A DNA stretch of 16,709 nt from an uncultured Devosia sp. (lineage in GTDB: Bacteria; Pseudomonadota; Alphaproteobacteria; Rhizobiales; Devosiaceae): the NCBI GenBank assembly GCA_934553185.1, contig CAKTFF010000012.1, positions 1 through 16,709 of the forward strand, in the 5' to 3' direction. Shown here one piece after another: positions 6,460 through 13,443 of this stretch (position 1 is the first letter of the stretch; every line of letters starts with the position of its first letter). The notes under the pieces were generated by a model. The model saw only the letters and a program-made list of their open reading frames with translations. It did no database searches and was not told the origin of the DNA. A program made the position numbers and the translations under genes.

Positions 6460-7055
6460 CCAAAGGTGCCTGCGGCCAGCCGCAAAGCCAGCGCCTGGAG
6501 CAGAAGAATGGTCTTGGCATCGATGATGCGGCCATCCTCGATCATCCTCAGCGCTTCGTCGAACGCAACCTCGAACACTTCAATGTCTTCGCCCTCTCCC
6601 GCAAGGCCACCGCCTTGGCCTATGCGTTGCCCAGGGGTGTAGAGCGCCAAAAAGCAGGCGCATTTCTCCGTCTGCGCACCGGGGCTCACATAGGCTTCAA
6701 ACACCAACACCATGCCGGTGGGTTCGTAGCCGGTTTCCTCGATGGCTTCGCGCCGGGCTGCGACAGCCGGCGCTTCCCCATCCAGCATGCCGGCGGGCGC
6801 CTCCACCATCATGGCCCCATCGCCATTGAGATGGGGCGGCAGGCGAAATTGACGGGTGAGGATCACCGTGCGGGCGTCGGGCGCATAAAGCAGCACGGCG
6901 GCGGCACTGCCATGATCATAGACCTCACGCACCACGGTCTGGCGCCCGCCGTCGAGCCGCTCGTGGCTGACCGTGTAACGGTCCAACTGGCCCCAGCCCT
7001 TCATCAATGGTTCAACGTTTTCGATCGTGATCGATGGGGTGGCGCGATCAGGCAT
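6456..7055 (-). CDS. Nudix hydrolase, NudK-like (nucleoside diphosphate-sugar pyrophosphatase)
   Basis: The 199-residue protein resembles E. coli NudK (GDP-mannose pyrophosphatase) along much of its length: REVYDHGSAAAVLLY (43-57), the TRQFRLP stretch (67-73), a late GEDIEVFEV and a final IIDAKTILLLQALA. The Nudix box spans 88-110, with E94 and R102-E103-A-I-E106-E107-T-G-Y. Its first Gly is replaced by Ala (A88), as I recall it is in NudK. It should cleave a nucleoside diphosphate-linked substrate to a monophosphate and a phosphorylated moiety; GDP-mannose and ADP-ribose are both possible. A strong ribosome site, AGGAGAA, lies about 4 nt upstream of the ATG. A single gene, divergent from the small secreted protein. 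Confidence 0.87.
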   Translation of the reverse strand: MPDRATPSITIENVEPLMKGWGQLDRYTVSHERLDGGRQTVVREVYDHGSAAAVLLYAPDARTVILTRQFRLPPHLNGDGAMMVEAPAGMLDGEAPAVAARREAIEETGYEPTGMVLVFEAYVSPGAQTEKCACFLALYTPGQRIGQGGGLAGEGEDIEVFEVAFDEALRMIEDGRIIDAKTILLLQALALRLAAGTFG

Positions 7056-7158
7056 GGGGTTCTCCTCACCTTGTCTATGCCCAATGGCGGTGACGCTGCC
7101 AAGAACGGATGCGGCAACCAGGCGTGACGGCTTGGGCTATTTGCGGTAAAAACAGCCT

Positions 7159-7515
7159 ATGCGCCTCCTCGTTCTCGCCTTGCCGCTCCTTCTCACACAA
7201 CCGGTTGCTGCCCAATCTCCTGATAGTGGCTGGGTGAAGGAGAAATGCGCCACTTATGCCGCTGCCTGGAACCAGGCTCTCGACGGCTGGGGAACCGGGC
7301 AGCTCAACTATGCCTTCATCGCTGGCAACGAGAACTTCATCGCCGGGGGCTGCACCGCTCAAGCCGATATCTGCCCGCGTTCGCAAGACGAGATCGCGAT
7401 TGCCAATGCGCTAACCCTGGCACTGATGAACAGCGGCACCGCGAGCACCTTCCTTCCGTTCCGCTGCCCGCCAACTCAGGACACGAGTGGAGGCTGGACC
7501 GGTCCGGGGCTTTAA
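7159..7515 (+). CDS. Small secreted protein, unknown, four cysteines
   Basis: The 118-residue product starts with a signal peptide (MRLLVLALPLLLTQPVAAQS, cleavage probably after A18 or Q19). The mature part of about 100 residues carries C30, C65, C72 and C103, and is rich in Ala, Gly and Asn. I do not recognise the family. The alternation LNYAFIAGNENFIAGGC looks like a compact disulfide-bonded domain. No strong ribosome site is visible; the start is chosen because the signal peptide begins there. Same strand as sdhC but separated by 130 nt that contain a likely sdh promoter, so probably not part of that operon. Confidence 0.6.
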   Translation: MRLLVLALPLLLTQPVAAQSPDSGWVKEKCATYAAAWNQALDGWGTGQLNYAFIAGNENFIAGGCTAQADICPRSQDEIAIANALTLALMNSGTASTFLPFRCPPTQDTSGGWTGPGL

Positions 7516-7563
7516 CGCTGCCTGCAACCGCCGAAAGTTGAAGCAGTGCGAAGTTTTCACGCT

Positions 7564-7592
7564 TTGATTTTGCCGGTGAGGGCGGATAGAAG
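7564..7592 (+). promoter_or_regulatory. Candidate promoter of the sdhCDAB operon
   Basis: TTGATT (7564-7569) and TAGAAG (7587-7592) are spaced by exactly 17 nt; each agrees with the sigma-70 consensus at 4 of 6 positions. It sits in the 130-nt gap before sdhC. This is a prediction from pattern only. Confidence 0.35.
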
Positions 7593-7645
7593 TCTCGAAC
7601 AATTCCAAACTGCGCTCTGCTTGAGCGTGCCCACCGCGAGGCTCC

Positions 7646-8032
7646 ATGACGGTTCGCTCCCGCCCCTTATCGCCGCATCTGCAAGTTTATCGCTGGACCA
7701 TCACCATGGCCATGTCGATCGTCCACCGCGCGACCGGCATCGCCAACTATGCCGGCTCGGCTTTTCTGGTGATCTGGCTGTTCTGCGCTGCCTGGGGCGG
7801 CGACGCGCTTGAAACCGCCAATGGTGTTTATGGGTCCTGGTTCGGGCAGCTTGTGCTGTTTGGTTATAGCTGGAGCCTGCTGCACCACATGCTGGGCGGG
7901 CTGCGCCACTATGTATGGGACTTTATCCTGGGCATGGAAGCGGGTCAGCGCGAAATGCTGTCCTGGGCCAATCTTGTTGCTTCTGTTGTTCTGACCTTGG
8001 TGGTCTGGACCCTTTTCGTCTGGTTGGCATGA
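7646..8032 (+). CDS. sdhC: Succinate dehydrogenase cytochrome b556 subunit
   Basis: This 128-residue membrane anchor of complex II has three hydrophobic helices (about 36-50, 65-84, 105-127). Family signatures are RPLSPHLQVYR (6-16), SIVHRATG (24-31) and HHMLGGLRHYVWD (80-92). By alignment with E. coli SdhC, H81 corresponds to the heme b ligand H84, and H88 to H91. Together with SdhD it carries heme b and the ubiquinone site. GAGG lies 4 nt upstream of the ATG. First gene of sdhCDAB; its stop overlaps the sdhD start in the ATGA arrangement. Confidence 0.96.
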   Translation: MTVRSRPLSPHLQVYRWTITMAMSIVHRATGIANYAGSAFLVIWLFCAAWGGDALETANGVYGSWFGQLVLFGYSWSLLHHMLGGLRHYVWDFILGMEAGQREMLSWANLVASVVLTLVVWTLFVWLA

Positions 8033-8424
8033 TGCGCGAACAGATCATTACCCGCGACACCGTCGCCAATCCCAAATCGGTTTATGGCCCTAAGCGCGCC
8101 TCCACCCGCCACTTCCTGACCCAGCGCCTGACCGGAGTCAGCAACATCGTGTTTCTCGGGTTCCTCCTCTTCATCGTGCTGCGCGTTGCGGGCGAAGACC
8201 GGGAGAATGTGGTTTCTCTCCTCGGCAATGGGTTCGTGGGCATTCCCTTTGCGGTGCTCCTTTGTGTCGTGACCATTCACATGCGCAACGGCATGCGCGA
8301 CGTGCTGGAAGACTACTTCCACGACCGCACCTATAGCCTCCTGATGACGCTCAATACTTTGTTTTGCATCATCATCGCTGCAACGGGTGTCATCTCTCTT
8401 CTCAAGCTCGTCTTCTGGGGTTAG
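8029..8424 (+). CDS. sdhD: Succinate dehydrogenase membrane anchor subunit
   Basis: The 131-residue protein has three membrane helices (about 37-52, 70-85, 104-127). VTIHMRNGMRDVLEDYFHD (81-99) is the conserved SdhD block: the His in H-x-R-x-G-M faces the heme, and the E-D-Y tail is typical. It pairs with SdhC to hold heme b and ubiquinone. Two adjacent ATG codons exist: 8029, which overlaps the sdhC stop, and 8032. I take the first, but either fits; translation is probably coupled to sdhC. Followed by sdhA after a 3-nt gap. Confidence 0.94.
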   Translation: MMREQIITRDTVANPKSVYGPKRASTRHFLTQRLTGVSNIVFLGFLLFIVLRVAGEDRENVVSLLGNGFVGIPFAVLLCVVTIHMRNGMRDVLEDYFHDRTYSLLMTLNTLFCIIIAATGVISLLKLVFWG

Positions 8425-8427
8425 CCA

Positions 8428-10239
8428 ATGGCCAATTACGAACTCATCGACCACGAATTCGACGTGGTGGTGGTCGGCGCCGGCGGCGCGGGCCTGCGCG
8501 CGACGCTGGGCATGGCCGAGCAGGGCTTCAACACCGCCTGCATCACCAAGGTGTTCCCCACCCGCTCCCATACTGTTGCGGCGCAGGGCGGCATTGCCGC
8601 ATCGCTCCAGAACATGGGCCCCGACTCTTGGCAGTGGCACATGTACGACACCGTCAAGGGATCGGACTGGCTGGGCGACAATGACGCGATGGAATACCTC
8701 GCGCGCGAGGCGCCCGCCGCCATCTATGAGCTCGAGCATTATGGCGTGCCGTTTTCGCGCACCCAGGATGGCAAGATCTACCAGCGGCCCTTTGGCGGCC
8801 ACATGACCGAGTTCGGCGAAGGCCCGCCGGTGCAGCGCACCTGCGCCGCCGCCGACCGCACCGGCCATGCCATTCTCCACACCCTTTATGGCCAGTCGCT
8901 GCGCAACGATGCGCAGTTCTTTATCGAATATTTCGCCCTCGACCTGATCATGGGTGACGACGGCTCGTGCCAGGGCGTCATTGCCTGGAAGCTTGACGAC
9001 GGCACGCTGCATCGCTTCCGCGCCAAGCTCGTGGTTCTCGCCACCGGTGGCTATGGCCGCTCCTATTTCTCTGCCACTTCGGCCCATACCTGCACCGGCG
9101 ACGGCAATGGCATGGTGGCGCGTGCCGGCCTGCCGCTTCAGGACATGGAATTCGTTCAGTTCCATCCAACCGGCATCTATGGCGCGGGCGTCTTGATCAC
9201 CGAAGGCGCGCGCGGGGAGGGCGGCTATCTCACCAATTCGGAAGGCGAGCGCTTCATGGAGCGCTATGCCCCCAATGCCAAGGACCTGGCTTCGCGCGAC
9301 GTTGTGAGCCGCTGCATGACGCTCGAAATCCGCGAAGGGCGGGGCGTTGGTCCCAAGAAGGACCACATCTTTCTTCATCTCGACCACCTCGACCCCAAGG
9401 TGCTCCACGAGCGCCTGCCGGGCATCACCGAATCGGCCAAAATCTTTGCCGGCGTCGATCTCACGCGCGAGCCGATCCCGGTTCTGCCCACCGTTCACTA
9501 CAATATGGGCGGTATTCCCGCGAACTATCATGGCGAAGTGCTGAACCCCACCGAGGCCGATCCCGACCGCATCGTTCCGGGCCTGATGGCCGTGGGTGAA
9601 GCGGCCTGCGCCTCGGTGCATGGCGCCAATCGGCTTGGTTCCAATTCGCTGACCGACCTTGTGGTGTTCGGCCGCGCTGCCGCCATTCGCGCCGGCAAGG
9701 TCCTTGACAAGGCCGCGCCCATTCCGGGCATCAATGCCGCTGAGGATGCAAAGATCCTTGCCCGGTTCGACCGGTTGCGAAACGCTGCGGGCTCTAAGCC
9801 CACCGCCGCCATACGCGACGCCATGCAGCACACGATGCAGGAAGACGCCGCCGTGTTCCGCACCTCGGAGTCCCTGCAGTCCGGCGTTCGCCGCATGAGC
9901 GAGATCTATGGACAGCTCAAGGATGTCAGCGTTTCGGATCGCTCGCTGATCTGGAATTCGGACCTGGTTGAAACGCTTGAGTTAGAAAACCTCATGGCTA
10001 ACGCCATGGTCACGGTTGTGTCGGCTGAAGCGCGCCACGAATCGCGCGGCGCCCATGCTCATGAGGACTACCCAAGCCGCGACGACGAGACCTGGCGCAA
10101 GCACACGCTGAGCTGGATCAACACCGAGACCGGCGAAGTCAAGCTGGGCTACCGCCCTGTTCACGTCGACCCACTGACCCCATATGACCAGGGTGGCATC
10201 GACCTCAAGAAGATCGCGCCGAAGGCGCGCGTTTATTGA
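8428..10239 (+). CDS. sdhA: Succinate dehydrogenase flavoprotein subunit
   Basis: The 603-residue catalytic subunit oxidises succinate to fumarate in the TCA cycle and passes electrons to SdhB. The FAD-binding Rossmann motif [13 protein letters not shown] is at about 13-25. [13 protein letters not shown] (46-58) carries H48, expected to bind FAD covalently. Active-site family stretches follow: the [21 protein letters not shown] segment in the middle, [16 protein letters not shown], and [19 protein letters not shown]. The C-terminal helical domain ends YRPVHVDPL...PKARVY, as in other alphaproteobacteria. Length is normal and no key residue is missing. Followed by 86 nt containing a hairpin before sdhB. 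Confidence 0.98.
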   Translation: MANYELIDHEFDVVVVGAGGAGLRATLGMAEQGFNTACITKVFPTRSHTVAAQGGIAASLQNMGPDSWQWHMYDTVKGSDWLGDNDAMEYLAREAPAAIYELEHYGVPFSRTQDGKIYQRPFGGHMTEFGEGPPVQRTCAAADRTGHAILHTLYGQSLRNDAQFFIEYFALDLIMGDDGSCQGVIAWKLDDGTLHRFRAKLVVLATGGYGRSYFSATSAHTCTGDGNGMVARAGLPLQDMEFVQFHPTGIYGAGVLITEGARGEGGYLTNSEGERFMERYAPNAKDLASRDVVSRCMTLEIREGRGVGPKKDHIFLHLDHLDPKVLHERLPGITESAKIFAGVDLTREPIPVLPTVHYNMGGIPANYHGEVLNPTEADPDRIVPGLMAVGEAACASVHGANRLGSNSLTDLVVFGRAAAIRAGKVLDKAAPIPGINAAEDAKILARFDRLRNAAGSKPTAAIRDAMQHTMQEDAAVFRTSESLQSGVRRMSEIYGQLKDVSVSDRSLIWNSDLVETLELENLMANAMVTVVSAEARHESRGAHAHEDYPSRDDETWRKHTLSWINTETGEVKLGYRPVHVDPLTPYDQGGIDLKKIAPKARVY

Positions 10240-10291
10240 TGATCTGACGGGCGGGTCTTCGCACCGGACGTCGGAGACACAAAGTATTTGA

Positions 10292-10309
10292 GTGCCGGTT
10301 GAGCGGCAC
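10292..10309 (+). promoter_or_regulatory. Hairpin in the sdhA-sdhB spacer
   Basis: GTGCCG (10292-10297) and CGGCAC (10304-10309) form a 6-bp stem with a 6-nt loop, placed 2 nt before the sdhB ribosome site AGGAAAGGA (10312-10320). There is no T-tract. It could protect a processed sdhB transcript or modulate its translation. Confidence 0.45.
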
Positions 10310-10325
10310 ACAGGAAAGGACCAAG

Positions 10326-11108
10326 ATGGTCGAACTGATGCTTCCCAAGGCGGACCGGCCCATCAAGGGGCGGAACTGGCCCAAGCCCGCCGATGCCAAG
10401 CGGCTGCGGGAATACCATGTTTATCGCTATGATCCCGACCAGAACAGCAATCCGCGCATCGACACCTATTGGGTCGACCTCGACGATTGCGGGCCGATGA
10501 TCCTTGATGGCCTGCTATGGATCAAAAACAATGTCGATCCCACCCTGACGCTGCGCCGCTCTTGCCGCGAGGGTATTTGCGGGTCGTGCTCGATGAACAT
10601 CAACGGGCTCAATACCCTGGCCTGCACCAAGGGCATGGACGATAGCTCCGGCCCCATCAAGATCTATCCGCTGCCCCATATGCCGGTGGTCAAGGATCTG
10701 GTGCCGGACCTCACGACCTTTTACGCCCAGCATCGCGCCATTGAGCCCTGGCTCAAGACCACCTCGCCGACGCCCACCAAGGAATGGACGCAGTCGGTTC
10801 CCGAGCGCGCCAAGCTTGACGGGCTCTATGAATGCATCCTCTGCGCCTGCTGCTCGACCTCGTGCCCGAGCTATTGGTGGAACGGGGAGAAATATCTGGG
10901 GCCCGCAGCGCTGCTTCAAGCCTATCGCTGGCTGATCGATTCGCGCGACGAAACCACCAGCGAACGCCTCGACGACCTCGAGGACCCGTTCAAGCTTTAC
11001 CGCTGCCACACGATCATGAACTGCGCCAAGGTCTGCCCCAAGGGGCTGAACCCGGCCAAGGCAATCGCCGAGATCAAGAAGATGATGGTGGAACGCCGGG
11101 CTGCATAA
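10326..11108 (+). CDS. sdhB: Succinate dehydrogenase iron-sulfur subunit
   Basis: This 260-residue protein relays electrons from the SdhA flavin to ubiquinone through three clusters. The [2Fe-2S] ligands are C80, C85, C88 and C100 (CREGICGSC...LAC). The [4Fe-4S] ligands are C170, C173, C176 and C237. The [3Fe-4S] ligands are C180, C227 and C233, assigned by alignment with E. coli SdhB. All are present. The start [20 protein letters not shown] is typical for the group and has AGGAAAGGA upstream; the frame extends nine codons further but without homology. Last gene of the operon; the next gene converges on it with a 23-nt gap. Confidence 0.97.
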   Translation: MVELMLPKADRPIKGRNWPKPADAKRLREYHVYRYDPDQNSNPRIDTYWVDLDDCGPMILDGLLWIKNNVDPTLTLRRSCREGICGSCSMNINGLNTLACTKGMDDSSGPIKIYPLPHMPVVKDLVPDLTTFYAQHRAIEPWLKTTSPTPTKEWTQSVPERAKLDGLYECILCACCSTSCPSYWWNGEKYLGPAALLQAYRWLIDSRDETTSERLDDLEDPFKLYRCHTIMNCAKVCPKGLNPAKAIAEIKKMMVERRAA

Positions 11109-11131
11109 AGTGTCCGGCGTGAGCCGCTTTC

Positions 11132-12226
11132 TTATTCCGCTTCGCTGATCAGCAGCACGGTGCCCGCCTCATAGGCGTTGCGGCAATCGTCGGCATCGTG
11201 CATTTCATCGGTGTCGATCACATAGGCGGCGGCGCCCGGTCCCTCGAAACGCGGGTCGTCGCAGCGCTCGTCTCGAGCATATTCAGAAGCATTGTCGCCA
11301 AACTCGACATGGCTGCTGTCGTAGGGTGCCCCAGCCAGATAAGCGGGCGAATACACCTTGCGGATGGACACGGTGCCTTCCGCTTCCAACGTCCGGCAGT
11401 CGGTGGCGTCGCCCATCGTGTCTTCGCTCAGGAGCTTCTTGTCGGTGCCAGCGCCGATGAAGCGCAGGTCGTCGCATTCGCCATCATTGGCCCAGCGGCT
11501 CCAGTCCTGGCCGTACTCGAAGGCTTGAACAACAGGCACTGTTTCGGCAGCAGCCTGGCCCTCGAAGCTGGCAGTGCCTGCTTCCACCGCCGCACGGCAA
11601 TCGGTTGCGTCATGGCCGATATCGGCATCCACCAGTTCGTCGGCGACGCCCGTGCCCGAAAAGCGCGGGTCGTCGCACTCATCGTCCTTGGCCCATTGGC
11701 TGGTGTCGTCGCCATAGTCAATGGCTGCCGTGGCTGCGCTCTCGGCAGCCTCAACCAGCGTCACTGAACCGGCTTCAAAGGCGGCTTTGCAGTCGGTAGC
11801 GTCCTTGAGGGTGTCGGACTCCAGCAGCTCAACAGCCGAGCCGGAGCCGGAAAAACGCGGATCGTCGCATTCGCCGTCCTTGGCCCATTCGCTGGAATCA
11901 TCGCCCCAGTCGATGGTCTGGGTGTCGTCTTCGGTAAGCGTCACGGTGCCGGCCTCAAAGGCCGCCTTGCAATCGGTTGCGTCCTTTAGCGTGTCGGACT
12001 CCAGCAGTTCGACGGCCGAGCCGGTGCCAGAAAAACGAGGGTCGTCGCATTCCCCGTCATTGGCCCACTCGCCCGAATCATCGCCCCACTCGATGTCGGC
12101 CGCCACTGCAGCGGATGGTGGCGGGCTCTTTTTATTGATGCGGTCTTGGCCCAGCGCCGGTGCTGCCAGCGCCGGCATCAGCGCCAGGGCAAACATCGAT
12201 ACGCCCAAAGATCTTATTCCCATCAT
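11132..12226 (-). CDS. Exported acidic protein with five CDDPRF repeats
   Basis: The 364-residue protein has a signal peptide (about 1-26: MMGIRSLGVSMFALALMPAL then AAPALGQ), a short linker rich in Pro and Ser, then five repeats of about 53 residues starting at 45, 105, 169, 236 and 307. Each opens [IVF]-[ED]-[WYF]-G-x-[DN]/W and continues with a W or Y, then A-x-D-x-x-C-D-D-[PL]-R-F-x-G-x-G, and closes D-A-x-D-C. The paired cysteines are 60/86, 120/146, 184/210, 251/277 and 322/348: exactly 26 apart in every repeat, suggesting one disulfide per unit. Many acidic residues could bind a divalent cation. I have seen D-G-E-C-D-D-P-R-F segments in uncharacterised exported proteins, but know no function. 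The start at 12226 has AAGGA 6 nt upstream. It stands alone, convergent with sdhB. Confidence 0.85.
   Translation of the reverse strand: MMGIRSLGVSMFALALMPALAAPALGQDRINKKSPPPSAAVAADIEWGDDSGEWANDGECDDPRFSGTGSAVELLESDTLKDATDCKAAFEAGTVTLTEDDTQTIDWGDDSSEWAKDGECDDPRFSGSGSAVELLESDTLKDATDCKAAFEAGSVTLVEAAESAATAAIDYGDDTSQWAKDDECDDPRFSGTGVADELVDADIGHDATDCRAAVEAGTASFEGQAAAETVPVVQAFEYGQDWSRWANDGECDDLRFIGAGTDKKLLSEDTMGDATDCRTLEAEGTVSIRKVYSPAYLAGAPYDSSHVEFGDNASEYARDERCDDPRFEGPGAAAYVIDTDEMHDADDCRNAYEAGTVLLISEAE
11150..12094 (-). repeat. Five coding repeats of about 159 bp
   Basis: The repeat units lie at 11936-12094, 11756-11914, 11564-11722, 11363-11521 and 11150-11308 (first to fifth in protein order). 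The first two agree at 48 of 53 residues and differ at about 23 of 150 bases by hand count, mostly at silent sites. The other three are more divergent. The offset between the first two is 180 bp; later spacings are 192, 201 and 213 bp because the linkers lengthen. Confidence 0.85.
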
Positions 12227-12411
12227 CCGCCGTCCTTCCCGCCCGTTTCCCGCCAAGGGTGATGCCACACTGTAGCGCTAATGCGGCAGCCGGCCAGTTC
12301 AGGGTGTCGCAAGCCAGCCTTGAGCAATGAGAACGCCATGGGGTTGGCAGAGTTGCCCGCTGCAGCCCGGAGAAAGCGTGTTGATGGATTTGGGGTTTAT
12401 CTCGCCGCCGG

Positions 12412-13341
12412 TCAGCCGCGCGGATGGGCCTTGCGGTAGCTTTCCAGCAGCCGGTCAGTGTCAACGGCCGTATAGATCTGGGTGGTGGAGAGGCTGGCAT
12501 GGCCCAGCAGTTCCTGGATGGCACGCAGGTCGCCGCCGCGACCCAGCAGGTGGGTGGCAAAGGAGTGGCGCAGCGCGTGCGGCGTGGCTGATGGGGGCAG
12601 ACCCAGGGCCGAGCGCAGTTGCACGACCCGCAGCTGTATCAACCGGGGCGAGAGCACGCCGCCTTTGACGCCGCGAAACAATGGCTCTTCTGGCCAGGAT
12701 TTCCAAGGCGTGAGCTCAAGGTAAAGCGCTATCGCCTGGCGCACCGCATCGATTAGGGGAACGAGGCGCACCTTGCCGCCCTTGCCGGTGACCCGTAGCG
12801 CCGCGCCCTCGAGGTCGCCGCGCGTCAGGGCCAGGGCTTCCGAAATGCGCAGGCCAGCGCCATAGCAGAGGCTCAGCACCGCCATGTCGCGCGCCGCAAC
12901 CCAGGGACGCTCCTCCATGTCCTCTACCGCAGCAATGGTGCTGCGAGCCTCGATCACCGTCAGCGCCTTGGGCAGCGACTTGCCGATCTTGGGGGTGCGG
13001 ATCACGTCGAGCGCTGCGGTCGCCACCACCCCCTCGCGTTCCAGGAAGCGAAAGAAGTTCTTGAGCGCCGACAGAAGCCGGGCAAGCGAGCGCGAGCTTA
13101 GCGACTCTGCGCGCCGCTGCGCCATGAAGGCGCGGATGTCAGCGCCGCGCAACTCCTTGAGCGTTTGCAGAGTGACCGGCCCGCCAGAATGGCCGGCGAG
13201 GAAATCCATGAACTGGCCCAGATCGCGGCTGTAAGCGTCGAGCGTCTTGTCGGCCAGCCGCCGCACCGAACCAAGTTCGCGCTGCCAGCTCATCATTTGC
13301 GTGCGCACGAATTCATCGGTGCTGAAGGCGGAGTCGACCAT
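12412..13341 (-). CDS. xerC: Tyrosine recombinase, XerC type
   Basis: The 309-residue integrase-family protein has the length of XerC/XerD, which resolve chromosome dimers at dif. The N-terminal SAM-like core-binding domain is at about 10-105 (TLDAYSRDLGQFMDFL, LSALKNFFRFLEREG). The catalytic domain carries all six residues: R165 (GAGLRISE), K187 (TGKGGK), H255 and R258 (PHALRHSFATHLL), H281 (LLGHASLSTTQ) and the nucleophile Y290. XerC rather than XerD is my choice from the divergent priA neighbour and overall look; the paralogue is not in the window. The start at 13341 is uncertain: an in-frame ATG lies 18 nt upstream and neither has a clear ribosome site. Nothing nearby suggests a phage integrase. 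Confidence 0.88.
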   Translation of the reverse strand: MVDSAFSTDEFVRTQMMSWQRELGSVRRLADKTLDAYSRDLGQFMDFLAGHSGGPVTLQTLKELRGADIRAFMAQRRAESLSSRSLARLLSALKNFFRFLEREGVVATAALDVIRTPKIGKSLPKALTVIEARSTIAAVEDMEERPWVAARDMAVLSLCYGAGLRISEALALTRGDLEGAALRVTGKGGKVRLVPLIDAVRQAIALYLELTPWKSWPEEPLFRGVKGGVLSPRLIQLRVVQLRSALGLPPSATPHALRHSFATHLLGRGGDLRAIQELLGHASLSTTQIYTAVDTDRLLESYRKAHPRG

Positions 13342-13443
13342 AGGGCGACTGTCTAGCATGCCGGTAAACGGTTTGTTAACTTCCCTGGTTCTGGCAAAAG
13401 CCCTTGCGCTTCCCAGATGTGGATGCGAACAGAACGTGGACAA

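Noticed and set aside
7945..9831. Minus-strand open frame of 628 codons opposite sdhD and sdhA
   Set aside because: Long stop-free antisense frame produced by high-GC codon bias of sdhA; no motifs.
11150..12094. Repeats as a possible CRISPR or non-coding array
   Set aside because: The period is about 180-213 bp and the conservation follows codons; the units encode a regular protein domain.
11132..12226. LDL-receptor class A or EF-hand calcium-binding repeats
   Set aside because: Only two cysteines per unit rather than six, and no D-x-D-x-D-G loop of the EF-hand type.
11721..12275. Plus-strand Ser-rich frame of 184 codons opposite the repeat protein
   Set aside because: Its repetitiveness mirrors the repeats on the minus strand; it lacks a signal or fold of its own, while the minus-strand product has a signal peptide and ribosome site.
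12227..12411. Search of the 185-nt gap between the repeat protein and xerC for a gene or RNA
   Set aside because: No frame with a ribosome site, no tRNA-like fold and no convincing promoter pair found; probably holds only the repeat-protein leader.
12412..13341. Phage or island integrase with an attachment site
   Set aside because: Length and neighbours fit housekeeping XerC; no tRNA gene, direct repeats or phage genes nearby.
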